Position numbers and translations under genes: made by a program. A DNA stretch of 45,233 nt from Prevotella sp. CAG:617 (lineage in GTDB: Bacteria > Bacteroidota > Bacteroidia > Bacteroidales > Bacteroidaceae): contig FR903631.1 of NCBI GenBank assembly GCA_000438115.1, forward strand, positions 44,990-90,222. Direction: 5' to 3'. Below, one piece after another: positions 1 through 7,643 of the stretch (position 1 is its first letter; each line of letters starts with the position of its first letter). The notes beneath the pieces were generated by a model. The model did no database searches. It had not been told where the DNA came from and worked only from the letters and a program-made list of their open reading frames with translations.

Positions 1-3
1 AAC

Positions 4-36
4 GGGGTCGGACCTTGTACTGACAAAGTCCGCCCC
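4..36. terminator. Imperfect hairpin downstream of deoC, GGTCGGACC-cored
   Basis: The left arm GGGGTCGGACCTTGT (4-18) pairs with ACAAAGTCCGCCCC (23-36), with one bulge and one mismatch and a 4-nt loop. It lies about 70 nt beyond the stop codon of the leftward deoC, so it may end that transcript. The core GGTCGGACC recurs in other intergenic hairpins of this window. A second short GC-rich hairpin (CCCCG/CGGGG, 71-83) lies nearer to the gene. Confidence 0.5.
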
Positions 37-104
37 TGTTCAAAACGGCCTCCCGCCTTGTTCCGGAAAGCCCCGCGGCGGGGGAATCAGGCCGTAAGGA
101 GCGG

Positions 105-1043
105 TCAGAACGCGTTGACCGTTTCGCCCAGCAGCTCCGAAGCCAGATTGTTGGCCAGGCGGCTGGCGCCGATGCGGAACAGGCCGTGGTCGGTCCATTC
201 CTTGCCCAGCACCTCGCGGGCTATGGTGTAGTAGGTCAGGGCGTCGTCCACGGTGGCAATGCCGCCGGCGGCCTTGAAGCCGATGCGGTCGCCTGTGAGC
301 TGGAAATATTCCAGAATGGTGCGACACATTACGTAGGCCGCTTTGGGCGTGGCAGCGGGGCAGATTTTGCCCGTAGAAGTCTTGATGAAATCGGCTCCCG
401 AGTAGATGGCCATGATGGCAGCCTTCTTGATGTTGGCGGCGGTATCGAGCGCACCGGTTTCCAGAATCACCTTGAGGCGGGCCTGGCCGGCGGCCTCGCG
501 GATTTCGTGAATCTCGTCGTACACGGTTTCGTAGTCCTCGCTCAGGAAGGCGCCTACGGGCAACACGCAGTCCACCTCGGTGGCGCCGTCCATGACGGCC
601 AGACCGGTCTCGGCCGTCTTGATTTCCAGAAACGTCTGGCTGGCCGGAAATCCGCCCACTACGCATACGTTTTCCATGCCTTCCACCTCGAGCGAGGTAG
701 ACAGCAGTTTGGCATAGCGCGGATAGACACACAGGCCGGCCATGTGGGGCAGGTTGGGGTGGGCGTCGGAAAAGTCGTTGACCTTTTCAATCCATTTCAG
801 AATGCTCTCGGCGCTGTCGGTCACCTTGAGCGAGGTCAGTTCGAGCGAACTGAAAATGCGGCTCAGGTGTTCCGGCGTGCGGTATTTTTCGAGGTTCTTT
901 TCGCAGAGGTTCTTGACCTCTTCTTCCACGATTTCATCGTGCAGATGGAGGTCGAACTTGGCAAAAGCCTCTTTAAACATGTCGTGATAGGGGGTGTTTT
1001 GCGCCTCGTGGTCGTGGTCGCAGTGGCAATGTTCGGTAGTCAT
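105..1043 (-). CDS. deoC: Deoxyribose-phosphate aldolase
   Basis: This class I aldolase cleaves 2-deoxyribose 5-phosphate to glyceraldehyde 3-phosphate and acetaldehyde in cytoplasmic deoxynucleoside breakdown. Seen in the 312-aa product: the Schiff-base motif FIKTSTGK with the lysine at about 221, the second active-site lysine in GFKAAGG at about 257, and a conserved DCVLPVG stretch near 158-164. The protein is some 50 residues longer than the 259-aa E. coli enzyme because of an N-terminal extension. The first 20 residues of that extension are rich in His and Cys (EHCHCDHDHE), which could bind a metal, though this is inference. The gene starts 15 nt after the stop of the upstream mazG-like gene, so the two are probably cotranscribed from the dtd promoter. 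Confidence 0.95.
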   Translation of the reverse strand: MTTEHCHCDHDHEAQNTPYHDMFKEAFAKFDLHLHDEIVEEEVKNLCEKNLEKYRTPEHLSRIFSSLELTSLKVTDSAESILKWIEKVNDFSDAHPNLPHMAGLCVYPRYAKLLSTSLEVEGMENVCVVGGFPASQTFLEIKTAETGLAVMDGATEVDCVLPVGAFLSEDYETVYDEIHEIREAAGQARLKVILETGALDTAANIKKAAIMAIYSGADFIKTSTGKICPAATPKAAYVMCRTILEYFQLTGDRIGFKAAGGIATVDDALTYYTIAREVLGKEWTDHGLFRIGASRLANNLASELLGETVNAF

Positions 1044-1058
1044 TCTCTATGCGTTGTT

Positions 1059-1406
1059 TTAGGAATTGTTTTGCAGTTTCGGGTTGTTCAGGTGGCGCGT
1101 GGCGTCGCGGCTGGTCTTCTTTTCCAGGTTGCGGCGGAAGGCTTCGGTCAGGTCCACGCCCGTCTGGTTGGCCAGGCAGAGCAGTACCCAGAGCACGTCG
1201 GCCATCTCGTCCGAGGGGTCCTGGCGCTCGCCGGCCTTGAATGACTGGTCGCCGTAGCGGCGGGCCATGATGCGGGCCAGCTCGCCCACCTCTTCGGTCA
1301 GGCAGGCCATGTTGGTCAGTTCGCTGAAATAGCGCACGCCGTAGGTGCGTATCCATTCGTCAACGGTTTGCTGTGCCTGAGCCAGTGTGAGTGATTCTTC
1401 AGCCAT
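1059..1406 (-). CDS. MazG-like nucleotide pyrophosphohydrolase
   Basis: This is a 115-aa all-alpha NTP pyrophosphohydrolase of the MazG/iMazG type. Such enzymes hydrolyse (d)NTPs to monophosphates and are thought to clean up non-canonical nucleotides. Seen: the metal-binding pattern EEVGEL followed about 30 residues later by DEMADVLW, i.e. the ExxE...ExxD signature of the fold. The start at 1406 (MAEESL) is preferred over one 54 nt upstream, because the extra residues would run into the end of dtd and look unlike the family. It sits between the broken dtd (26 nt upstream) and deoC (15 nt downstream). Its exact substrate cannot be read from the sequence. Confidence 0.85.
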   Translation of the reverse strand: MAEESLTLAQAQQTVDEWIRTYGVRYFSELTNMACLTEEVGELARIMARRYGDQSFKAGERQDPSDEMADVLWVLLCLANQTGVDLTEAFRRNLEKKTSRDATRHLNNPKLQNNS

Positions 1407-1432
1407 ATTCTTGGGGATTAGGGGATGTTTTC

Positions 1433-1904
1433 TTATTCTTTGTTCTTGGTGTCCATACAAATGGTTACGGGACCGTCGTTAAGCAGTTCCACCTTCATGT
1501 CGGCACCGAATTCACCCGTGCCTACGGGTTGCCCCAGCGCCTCGCTGAGCCGTTGGCAGAAGGTTTCGTACAGCGGTATGGCCGTGGCGTGACCGGCCGC
1601 GCGGATATAGCTCGGGCGGTTGCCTTTTTTGTAGCTGGCCATCAGCGTAAACTGGCTTACCACAAGGGCCTCGCCGCCCACGTCCGTAACGGAGCGGTTC
1701 ATAACGCCCGCTTCGGACTCAAAGATGAGAAGCTGTCTCAAAGATGCGCAGCTGGCTGATTTTGCGCACCAGCCAGTCGATGTCGTCGGCAGTGTCGGCC
1801 TCTTCAATGCCCAGCAGGATGAGCAGGCCGCGGCCAATGGACGACTTGACCTGCCCATTGATGCTGACGGATGCGTGTTGTACGCGTTGGATTACAACTC
1901 TCAT
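1433..1904 (-). pseudogene. dtd: D-aminoacyl-tRNA deacylase, frameshifted
   Basis: Intact Dtd removes D-amino acids (and glycine from tRNA-Ala) from mischarged tRNA. The N-terminal part (MRVVIQRVQHASVSI...LVRKISQLRIFE) is read from 1904 and runs into a stop near 1719. The rest (LLIFESEAGVMNRS...SQFTLMA...NDGPVTICMD) continues in another frame to 1433. Both halves match the family at full strength, including the SQFTL motif and the NDGPVT substrate-binding motif. The break lies exactly at an imperfect 19-nt tandem duplication (1718-1735 and 1737-1754). Removing one unit restores one continuous frame of about 150 codons, the usual length. This may be a real recent mutation, phase variation by slippage, or an assembly error. 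Confidence 0.85.
1718..1754. repeat. Imperfect 19-nt tandem duplication inside dtd
   Basis: Plus-strand copies CTCAAAGATGAGAAGCTG (1718-1735) and CTCAAAGATGCGCAGCTG (1737-1754) are separated by one T. They differ at two of 18 positions. Each encodes a version of the Q-L-R/L-I-F-E strand of Dtd, and the 19-nt period shifts the reading frame by one. Confidence 0.9.
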
Positions 1905-1975
1905 GATTGATCAATGTCTTTTTTTTAAGGAAACATGTCCGACTGCAGTCACACCGACAGCAGCCGGCAGTAGTG

Positions 1976-1983
1976 CAAAGGTA
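1976..1983 (-). promoter_or_regulatory. Promoter -7 box for dtd-mazG-deoC
   Basis: On the minus strand this reads TACCTTTG, a full match to the Bacteroidetes TAnnTTTG box, 72 nt upstream of the dtd start. It separates the dtd cluster from uvrC, which ends at 1997. I see no clear TTTG -33 element at the usual distance. Confidence 0.6.
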
Positions 1984-1996
1984 GCCAATTTTTTTG

Positions 1997-3826
1997 TTAT
2001 TCGGCCGTTGCGGCGTGCAGCAATTCGTAGAGCCGGGCTCCTCTTTTTTCGCCCAGCAGCGCCTTGAAATCGCTCTCTTCGGCTGCCTTGATGCGTTTGA
2101 CGCTGCCGAAGTGTCGGAGCAGGCGGCTCTTTGTGGCCGGCCCGATGCCTTTAATCTGGTCGAGCTCTGAAGCCGTCTGGCGCGCGCTGCGCTTGTCGCG
2201 GTGGAAACTGATGGCAAAGCGGTGCACCTCGTCCTGCATGTGCGTGAGCAGCTTGAAAAGCTCGCTGTCGGGCTTTAATCCTACGGTTCGGGGCGGCGTG
2301 CCGAAAAGCAGTTCGCGCGTGCGGTGACGGCTGTCCTTGGCCAGGCCGGCAATGGGAATGTCCAGGCCCAGCTGGCCTTCGGTAATCTGGCGGATAACGT
2401 TCATCTGCCCCTCGCCGCCATCGGCAATAATCAGGTCGGGCAGGCGGCCGCCCTCTTCCTGCAGACGGCTGTAGCGCCGGAACACCACCTCGCGCATGGA
2501 GGCATAGTCGTCGGGACCGTTGTGAAGGATATATTTGCGGTAGGCCTTCTTGCAGGGTTTGAGGCGCTCAAATACTACACAGGCCGCCACTGCATCGGAA
2601 CCCTGGATATGGGAGTTGTCGAACAGCTCAATCTGCAGCGGCAGGCGCGGCAGGCCCAGGTCTTGCTGTATTTCCTTCATAAGACGCACCGATTTCTGCT
2701 CCGGATTGAGCTTTTCGGCCTGTTTCAGGCGGTCAAAGCGGTATTGCTTGACGTTCATGAGCGAAAGTTCCAGCAGTTTTCGCTTTTCGCCGCGTTGCGG
2801 AATGTTTACTTCTACGTTCGACAGGGGCAGCTCTATCGGGAAGGGTACAAGAATTTCGTGGGCCCGGCTGCCGTAGCGCGTGCGCATTTCCGTAATGCCC
2901 ATTACGAGCAGTTCTTCGGCGGTTTCTTCCAGTTTTTTGCGGTATTCAAACGTAAAAGCCTGGTTGATGCATCCGTCTTTGACGTGGAGATAATTAATGT
3001 AGGCCACGCTTTCTTCGGCTTCAATGCTGAATACGTCAATGTTCGTAAGCTGCGATGATACGATTTCGCTCTTGGCGCGGAAGTTTTCTATCAAATCAAG
3101 CTGCTGTTTGATAACCTGAGCTTCTTCAAACTTCAGGGCTTCGGCTTTGGCCATCATTTCTTCCCGCAGGTTGCGGGCCAGCTCTGTGGTGTTGCCTTTC
3201 AGAATTTCGCGGCAGGCCGCAATGTTTTTCTGGTAATCTTCGCGGCTCTGGTGCCCTTCGCAAGGTCCCTGGCAGTTATGGATGTGATAGTCCAGACATA
3301 CCTTGAATCGTCCCGCCTCAATGCCCGGTTTGGTCAGAGGCAGGCGGCACGAGCGCGGATGATAGAGCTTTTTGCAGAGGTCGAGCAGCGCATACATGGT
3401 GGGCACGTGGCTGTAAGGGCCGTAATACGTGGCTCCGCGCAGGCTGCGCTGCCTCACTTTGAAAATGCGGGGAAATTCTTCGTTGGTGATGGCTATGGAA
3501 GGGTAGGTTTTGTCGTCTTTCAGCAGCACGTTGTAGCGTGGCTTGTAGCGCTTGATCAGATTGTTTTCAAGCAGCAGGGCGTCTTCTTCCGTTTTTACAA
3601 CAATATATTTGATATCCATGATTTTGGATACCAGCAGGCGGGTCTTGTTGCTCTGCTGCTCCTTGTTGAAGTAGGAGCTGACGCGCCGCTTCAGGTTTTT
3701 GGCCTTGCCTACATATATAATAGTGCCTTTTTCGTCAAGGTACTGGTAAGATCCGGGCGACTCCGGCAGATTGTGTACAATCCCCATGAGTCGCTCCAGT
3801 CGCGCGTCGTTTTCTGTTTTTTTCAT
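1997..3826 (-). CDS. uvrC: Excinuclease ABC subunit C
   Basis: UvrC makes the 3' and 5' incisions around bulky DNA lesions after damage recognition by UvrA and UvrB. The 609-aa product has the full domain order: an N-terminal GIY-YIG nuclease (PGSYQYLDEKGTIIYVGKAKNLKRRV, here cut as PGSYQYL...IIYVGKAKNL, about 24-50), a Cys cluster around 155-190, a UVR motif (about 205-235), the RNase H-like C-terminal nuclease (ELFDNSHIQGSDAV, about 400) and a terminal helix-hairpin-helix (IKGIGPATKSRLL, about 570). The length is normal. Its start codon overlaps the apt stop by 4 nt, so translation is probably coupled in the operon mnmG-apt-uvrC. Confidence 0.97.
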   Translation of the reverse strand: MKKTENDARLERLMGIVHNLPESPGSYQYLDEKGTIIYVGKAKNLKRRVSSYFNKEQQSNKTRLLVSKIMDIKYIVVKTEEDALLLENNLIKRYKPRYNVLLKDDKTYPSIAITNEEFPRIFKVRQRSLRGATYYGPYSHVPTMYALLDLCKKLYHPRSCRLPLTKPGIEAGRFKVCLDYHIHNCQGPCEGHQSREDYQKNIAACREILKGNTTELARNLREEMMAKAEALKFEEAQVIKQQLDLIENFRAKSEIVSSQLTNIDVFSIEAEESVAYINYLHVKDGCINQAFTFEYRKKLEETAEELLVMGITEMRTRYGSRAHEILVPFPIELPLSNVEVNIPQRGEKRKLLELSLMNVKQYRFDRLKQAEKLNPEQKSVRLMKEIQQDLGLPRLPLQIELFDNSHIQGSDAVAACVVFERLKPCKKAYRKYILHNGPDDYASMREVVFRRYSRLQEEGGRLPDLIIADGGEGQMNVIRQITEGQLGLDIPIAGLAKDSRHRTRELLFGTPPRTVGLKPDSELFKLLTHMQDEVHRFAISFHRDKRSARQTASELDQIKGIGPATKSRLLRHFGSVKRIKAAEESDFKALLGEKRGARLYELLHAATAE

Positions 3827-4356
3827 TCTTCAATGGTCAGTAAGGTAGTGAGGTCGTTCCCGGCCAAGGCTTCGCGTCCCTGCAGCCCTTCCATGCGAAG
3901 TTCAATCAGGAAGTTGACGTAAATCTTCCGGGGCTGGAACTTCTTGACCAGTTCAATGGCTGCTACCATGGAGCCGCCCGTAGCCAGCAGGTCGTCGTGA
4001 ATTAGTACAACGTCGTCGGAGCTGAGCGCGTCCTTCTGCATCTCTACTTTATCAATGCCGTATTCTTTTTGATAGGATACGGTATATACTTCGCCGGGCA
4101 ACTTATTCCGTTTTCGGCACATGACGAATCCTATGCCCAGCCTTGCGGCCAGCATGGCGCCCATGACGAATCCGCGCGACTCGATGCCTACAATTTTTGT
4201 AATGCCTTTGTCTTGATAGAGGCGCACCAGCTCATCAAGCATTTCCTGATGGCAATCCGGATTTTTGAAAAGGGTGGAAACATCCTTGAACTGTATACCC
4301 GGTTTTGGGAAGTCGGGAATGTTTCGTAAATTCTGTAGTAACAATTTTGAATTCAT
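3823..4356 (-). CDS. apt: Adenine phosphoribosyltransferase
   Basis: Apt salvages adenine by joining it to PRPP to give AMP and pyrophosphate in the cytoplasm. The 177-aa product carries the PRPP-binding loop (VVLIHDDLLATGGSM, about 120-134), the upstream RGF segment (GIESRGFVMG, about 57-66) and the KRNKLPG flexible-loop motif, all at normal spacing. The family length is about 170-180 aa. It follows mnmG by 57 nt and overlaps uvrC by 4 nt, so it is the middle gene of the mnmG operon. Confidence 0.96.
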   Translation of the reverse strand: MNSKLLLQNLRNIPDFPKPGIQFKDVSTLFKNPDCHQEMLDELVRLYQDKGITKIVGIESRGFVMGAMLAARLGIGFVMCRKRNKLPGEVYTVSYQKEYGIDKVEMQKDALSSDDVVLIHDDLLATGGSMVAAIELVKKFQPRKIYVNFLIELRMEGLQGREALAGNDLTTLLTIEE

Positions 4357-4413
4357 AAGAAGCTAATTTTAAGAGGTTTTGAGGGTGTTTGTTTCACGTG
4401 GAACGCAAAGTGC

Positions 4414-6291
4414 TTATCGTCCCATCAGAATGAGCAATACGCTGATGTCGCTGGGCGATACGCCGGGGATTCGGCTGGCCTGAGCCAGGGTCTCAGGATC
4501 AATTTTGGTGAGCTTTTGTCGGGCCTCAGTAGAAAGTTGCGTGATTTCTGCGTAATTAAAGTGGTCTTTAATGATGATAGACTCCAGACGCTTCATTTTT
4601 TCAGCTTGCTCACGTTCCCGAACAATATAGCCGCTGTATTTGATTTCTATTTCGGCTGCCTCGATGATTTCATCGGAATCTGTTTGAACAGATTTCAATA
4701 AAGTGTTGAGGGCGGGTATCTTGTGACGAATTCCCTGAAGTGAAATTTGAGGACGATTGATTAAGGCGGAGAGTTTACATCCGATGGTCATGGGAGAGGA
4801 ACCGACTTCTTCCAAATAATCGTTGATGTATTTGGGCTTGATGTTTTTTGTCTGGCAGAATTGGATGATTTCATCGATTTTCTGCTTCTTATATTCAAAG
4901 CGCGCCCAGCGCTCGTCGTTGATTAATCCGAGACGTCTTCCTATTGGCGTGAGACGAATGTCGGCATTATCCTGACGTAAAAGAATGCGGTGTTCGGCGC
5001 GCGAGGTAAACATACGGTAGGGCTCGTCAACGCCTTTCGTTACCAAATCGTCGATGAGTACGCCAATATAGGCTTCGTCGCGATGGAGTGTGAGCGGAGT
5101 GCTGCCGCTGCATTTCAGGGCTGCATTGATTCCGGCTACCAGACCCTGGCCGGCGGCTTCCTCATATCCTGTGGTTCCATTGACCTGTCCGGCGAAGAAC
5201 AGTCCGTCAACTTTTTTCGATTCCAACGAATGTCTTAATTGTGTAGGGTCGAAGAAATCGTACTCGATGGCGTAGCCCGGACGATAGACTACGACGTCGC
5301 GGAAACAAGGCATCTGCCGCAGGGCTTCAATCTGGATATTCATCGGTAAACTCGAGGAGAATCCGTTCAGGTACATCTCGTTGGTATCGATGCCTTCGGG
5401 TTCCAGGAAGAGCGGATGCTGCTCGCGGTCGGGGAAGGTGACCAACTTGGTTTCGATGCTCGGGCAGTAGCGCGGGCCGATACTTTGAATCTGGCCGTTG
5501 TAGAGCGGTGAATCCGGCAATCCGCTGCGCAGGATTTCGTGGACCTTGGAATTGGTGTTGCACGTCCAGCACGGCAGTTGCGGCAATATCCGCTGGGGAG
5601 AGGCGTAGGAAAAGCGGTGATAGTCGGTTTCACCGGGTTGTTTTTCCATTTCTTCAAAGTGTACCGATCGGGCGTCGATGCGGACGGGCGTTCCGGTTTT
5701 CATGCGGGCCGACTCAATGCCCAAACTTTCGATGGAACGGGTCAGGAACGTGCTGGCCGGTTCGGAGCATCGGCCGCCCTGAACCTTTTTGCGTCCGATG
5801 TGCATCAGTCCGTTGAGGAAGGTGCCGGCCGTGATGACTACGCTGCGGGCGTTGAACTGTGCGCCCCATACGGTGCGAACGCCGGATATATGGCCCTGCT
5901 CGGTGAGCAGCTCGGCCACCTCGTCCTGCCAGATGTTCAGGTTGGGGGTGTTTTCCAAAATCTTGCGCCATTCCTGGATGAAGCGCATGCGGTCGCACTG
6001 GGCGCGCGGGCTCCACATGGCCGGTCCTTTGGAGCGGTTGAGCATGCGGAACTGGATGGAGGCGCGGTCGGTGACCAGGCCCGTGAATCCGCCCAGCGCA
6101 TCGATTTCGCGAACAATCTGGCCCTTGGCAATGCCGCCGATGGCGGGGTTGCAGCTCATTTGGGCAATTTTGTTCATATCCATCGTGATGAGGCAGGTTT
6201 TTGCACCCATGCCGGCTGCTGCCGCTGCTGCCTCGCAACCGGCGTGACCGGCTCCGACGACCACCACATCGTAATTGAATACAGTATTCAT
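4414..6291 (-). CDS. mnmG: tRNA uridine-5-carboxymethylaminomethyl modification enzyme MnmG (GidA)
   Basis: MnmG works with MnmE to place carboxymethylaminomethyl groups on the wobble uridine of several tRNAs. It uses FAD, NADH, glycine or ammonium, and methylene-THF. The 625-aa product begins with a Rossmann FAD motif (VVGAGHAGCEAA, about 11-22), followed by the family signatures CNPAIGGIAKG (about 47-57) and PRAQCDR (about 95), and GQVNGTTGYEEAAGQG (about 368-383, shown in part). It ends with the helical MnmE-binding domain (IPGVSPSDISVLL). Length is normal. It heads the mnmG-apt-uvrC unit and has a near-ideal promoter (-33 at 6357, -7 at 6329) embedded in an inverted repeat. Confidence 0.97.
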   Translation of the reverse strand: MNTVFNYDVVVVGAGHAGCEAAAAAAGMGAKTCLITMDMNKIAQMSCNPAIGGIAKGQIVREIDALGGFTGLVTDRASIQFRMLNRSKGPAMWSPRAQCDRMRFIQEWRKILENTPNLNIWQDEVAELLTEQGHISGVRTVWGAQFNARSVVITAGTFLNGLMHIGRKKVQGGRCSEPASTFLTRSIESLGIESARMKTGTPVRIDARSVHFEEMEKQPGETDYHRFSYASPQRILPQLPCWTCNTNSKVHEILRSGLPDSPLYNGQIQSIGPRYCPSIETKLVTFPDREQHPLFLEPEGIDTNEMYLNGFSSSLPMNIQIEALRQMPCFRDVVVYRPGYAIEYDFFDPTQLRHSLESKKVDGLFFAGQVNGTTGYEEAAGQGLVAGINAALKCSGSTPLTLHRDEAYIGVLIDDLVTKGVDEPYRMFTSRAEHRILLRQDNADIRLTPIGRRLGLINDERWARFEYKKQKIDEIIQFCQTKNIKPKYINDYLEEVGSSPMTIGCKLSALINRPQISLQGIRHKIPALNTLLKSVQTDSDEIIEAAEIEIKYSGYIVREREQAEKMKRLESIIIKDHFNYAEITQLSTEARQKLTKIDPETLAQASRIPGVSPSDISVLLILMGR

Positions 6292-6328
6292 ATCGGTTTG
6301 TTGTTTTTTTTGATTTGTTTCCTTGTTG

Positions 6329-6360
6329 CAAAGATACAGAATTCGCCCGCAGTTCCCAAA
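6329..6360 (-). promoter_or_regulatory. mnmG promoter (TTTG - 20 nt - TATCTTTG)
   Basis: On the minus strand a TTTG -33 box (6360-6357), a 20-nt spacer and TATCTTTG (6336-6329) match the Bacteroidetes sigma-ABfr consensus exactly. The predicted start is near 6322, leaving about 30 nt of leader. Confidence 0.8.
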
Positions 6361-6378
6361 TGAAAACTGCGGGCGAAT
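6341..6378. repeat. 14-bp perfect inverted repeat overlapping the mnmG promoter
   Basis: The arms ATTCGCCCGCAGTT (6341-6354) and AACTGCGGGCGAAT (6365-6378) are perfectly complementary, with a 10-nt loop. The hairpin lies 45 nt beyond the LOG gene stop, so it could terminate the ridA-LOG transcript. No T-tract follows it on either strand. The -33 box of mnmG sits in the loop edge and one arm forms the promoter spacer, so an operator role is also possible. Confidence 0.7.
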
Positions 6379-6423
6379 GTGGTTTGTCTGTCATGGGGCA
6401 GCAGGGGCCGTGTGCGGGTGCGG

Positions 6424-6969
6424 TCAGCACGATTGGAGCTTCTGCTCCAGTTCCTCCAGCGTATCGACGCGTTGCAGCCATTCCATTGTGGCGGCGCTCA
6501 GGAAGCCTTCGCGCTGCATCTGCCCGAACACCTGCCAGAGCGGGTCCCAGAAATGGTTAATGTTGAGCGCGTACACCTTTTGCCGGGCCGTGCCGATGGT
6601 GTCGGCTGCGGCAGCGGTGAGCATTTCGTCGAGCGTACCTACGCCGCCGGGCAGGGCTACGAGCACGTCGGCCTCACGCATCATGATGGCCTTGCGGTCG
6701 GCCAGGTCGGCGGAGTAGATTGTGACGTCGCAATGCGGGCTTTCCATTCCGCGCTGGCGCACGATGTCGGGCACTACGCCAATCACGCGTCCGCCGTGCT
6801 GCTTGACGGTGGCGGCCAGCAGTTCCATCATGCCGGCTTTCGAGCCGCCGTAGACCAGTGTCAGTTTCTGCTGCCCGATCCATTGTCCCAGCGCCTTGAC
6901 GGCTTCTGCGTAAACGGGCGCAATGTCCTGGCGCGAGGAGAGAAACACGCCGATGCTCTTGACGTTCAT
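6424..6969 (-). CDS. LOG family nucleotide 5'-monophosphate phosphoribohydrolase
   Basis: Members of the LOG (lysine decarboxylase-like) family release the base from nucleoside monophosphates. Bacterial members often act on AMP or cytokinin ribotides. The 181-aa product shows the two diagnostic motifs YGGSKAGMMELLA (about 40-52) and LPGGVGTLDEML (about 105-116, the PGGxGTxxE catalytic signature). Length is typical for the short bacterial form. It lies 9 nt after ridA on the same strand, so the pair forms one unit. The true substrate cannot be inferred. Confidence 0.9.
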   Translation of the reverse strand: MNVKSIGVFLSSRQDIAPVYAEAVKALGQWIGQQKLTLVYGGSKAGMMELLAATVKQHGGRVIGVVPDIVRQRGMESPHCDVTIYSADLADRKAIMMREADVLVALPGGVGTLDEMLTAAAADTIGTARQKVYALNINHFWDPLWQVFGQMQREGFLSAATMEWLQRVDTLEELEQKLQSC

Positions 6970-6978
6970 GGCGCGGAA

Positions 6979-7356
6979 TTATTTAACGGCGATACATTCG
7001 ATTTCCACGCGGGCACCCTTGGGCAGGGTCTTTACGGCCATGGCCGAGCGGGCCGGAGCCACGCCTTCGAAGAAGGTGGCGTAGACCTCGTTCATTTCGG
7101 CAAAGTCGTTGATGTCGGCCAGGAAGACGGTGGTCTTGACGATGTGCTGCATGGTCAGGCCCTCTTCGGCCAGGATGTTCTTGATGTTGGTCAGTGAGCG
7201 GTGGGTGAGTTCCTTGATGCCGCCCGGTACGAATTCGCCCGTGGCCGGGTCAACGGGGAGCTGGCCGGATACGAATACCATACCGTTTGCTTCAACTGCC
7301 TGGCTGTAGGGGCCGATGGCGGCCGGAGCCTTTGAGGTTTCAATACGTTTTTTCAT
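6979..7356 (-). CDS. ridA: RidA family reactive enamine/imine deaminase
   Basis: RidA proteins hydrolyse reactive 2-aminoacrylate-type enamines or imines released by PLP enzymes, protecting the cell from damage. The 125-aa product has the family hallmarks: PAAIGPYSQAV near the N terminus, the VFVSGQLPVDP strand (about 28-38), TVFLADINDFAEMNEVY (about 85-101) and the C-terminal P-x-x-A-R-S/xVEIECIA region with the key arginine. The length is exactly that of the trimeric family. It is first in the ridA-LOG pair. No confident promoter box was found in front. Confidence 0.93.
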   Translation of the reverse strand: MKKRIETSKAPAAIGPYSQAVEANGMVFVSGQLPVDPATGEFVPGGIKELTHRSLTNIKNILAEEGLTMQHIVKTTVFLADINDFAEMNEVYATFFEGVAPARSAMAVKTLPKGARVEIECIAVK

Positions 7357-7643
7357 GATTCTGTGTTTTTATTAAAAATTAAAATGAGCGTCTTCCTGTT
7401 TGACGGCCGGCCCGGGTGTGAAGGGCCGGGGCACGGTCTTATGCAAATTTCGTGATAAAATTCGGGATATGCAATTTTTTCCGGCATAAGAAAACGGAGG
7501 CTCATTTCCGGGCCGCCGAAAAATTTTCAGGTCGGACCTTGGACGAAACAGGCGGCTTGGAGTTTTTTTCCGGCGGCGGGGCGGGGCAGGTTTTTGCGGC
7601 AGCAAGGCTGGGCCGTACTGATTGAATTTCGTAATTTTGCAGC
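7357..7643. other. Gene-free stretch between ridA and the M16 peptidase
   Basis: This divergent intergenic region of 287 nt holds a short hairpin (CCGGCCC 7407-7413 with GGGCCGG 7423-7429) and a lone palindromic AGGTCGGACCTTGG (7529-7542) related to the hairpins elsewhere in the window. It also holds the -7 box of the M16 gene. An open frame on the minus strand running through it lacks coding character. Confidence 0.6.
7632..7639 (+). promoter_or_regulatory. -7 box TAATTTTG abutting the M16 peptidase start
   Basis: This is a full TAnnTTTG match ending only 4 nt before the ATG at 7644. If used, transcription would start at or next to the start codon, giving a leaderless mRNA. No good -33 TTTG is seen 20 nt upstream. 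Confidence 0.5.

Noticed and set aside
40..1244. Long open frames on the plus strand and in another minus frame over deoC
   Set aside because: They are antisense or shifted shadows of deoC and mazG, with Gly/Arg/Val-rich translations and no family resemblance.
1719..1760. Programmed ribosomal frameshift in dtd
   Set aside because: There is no slippery heptamer or downstream pseudoknot, and a tandem duplication explains the break fully. Dtd is not known to use frameshifting.
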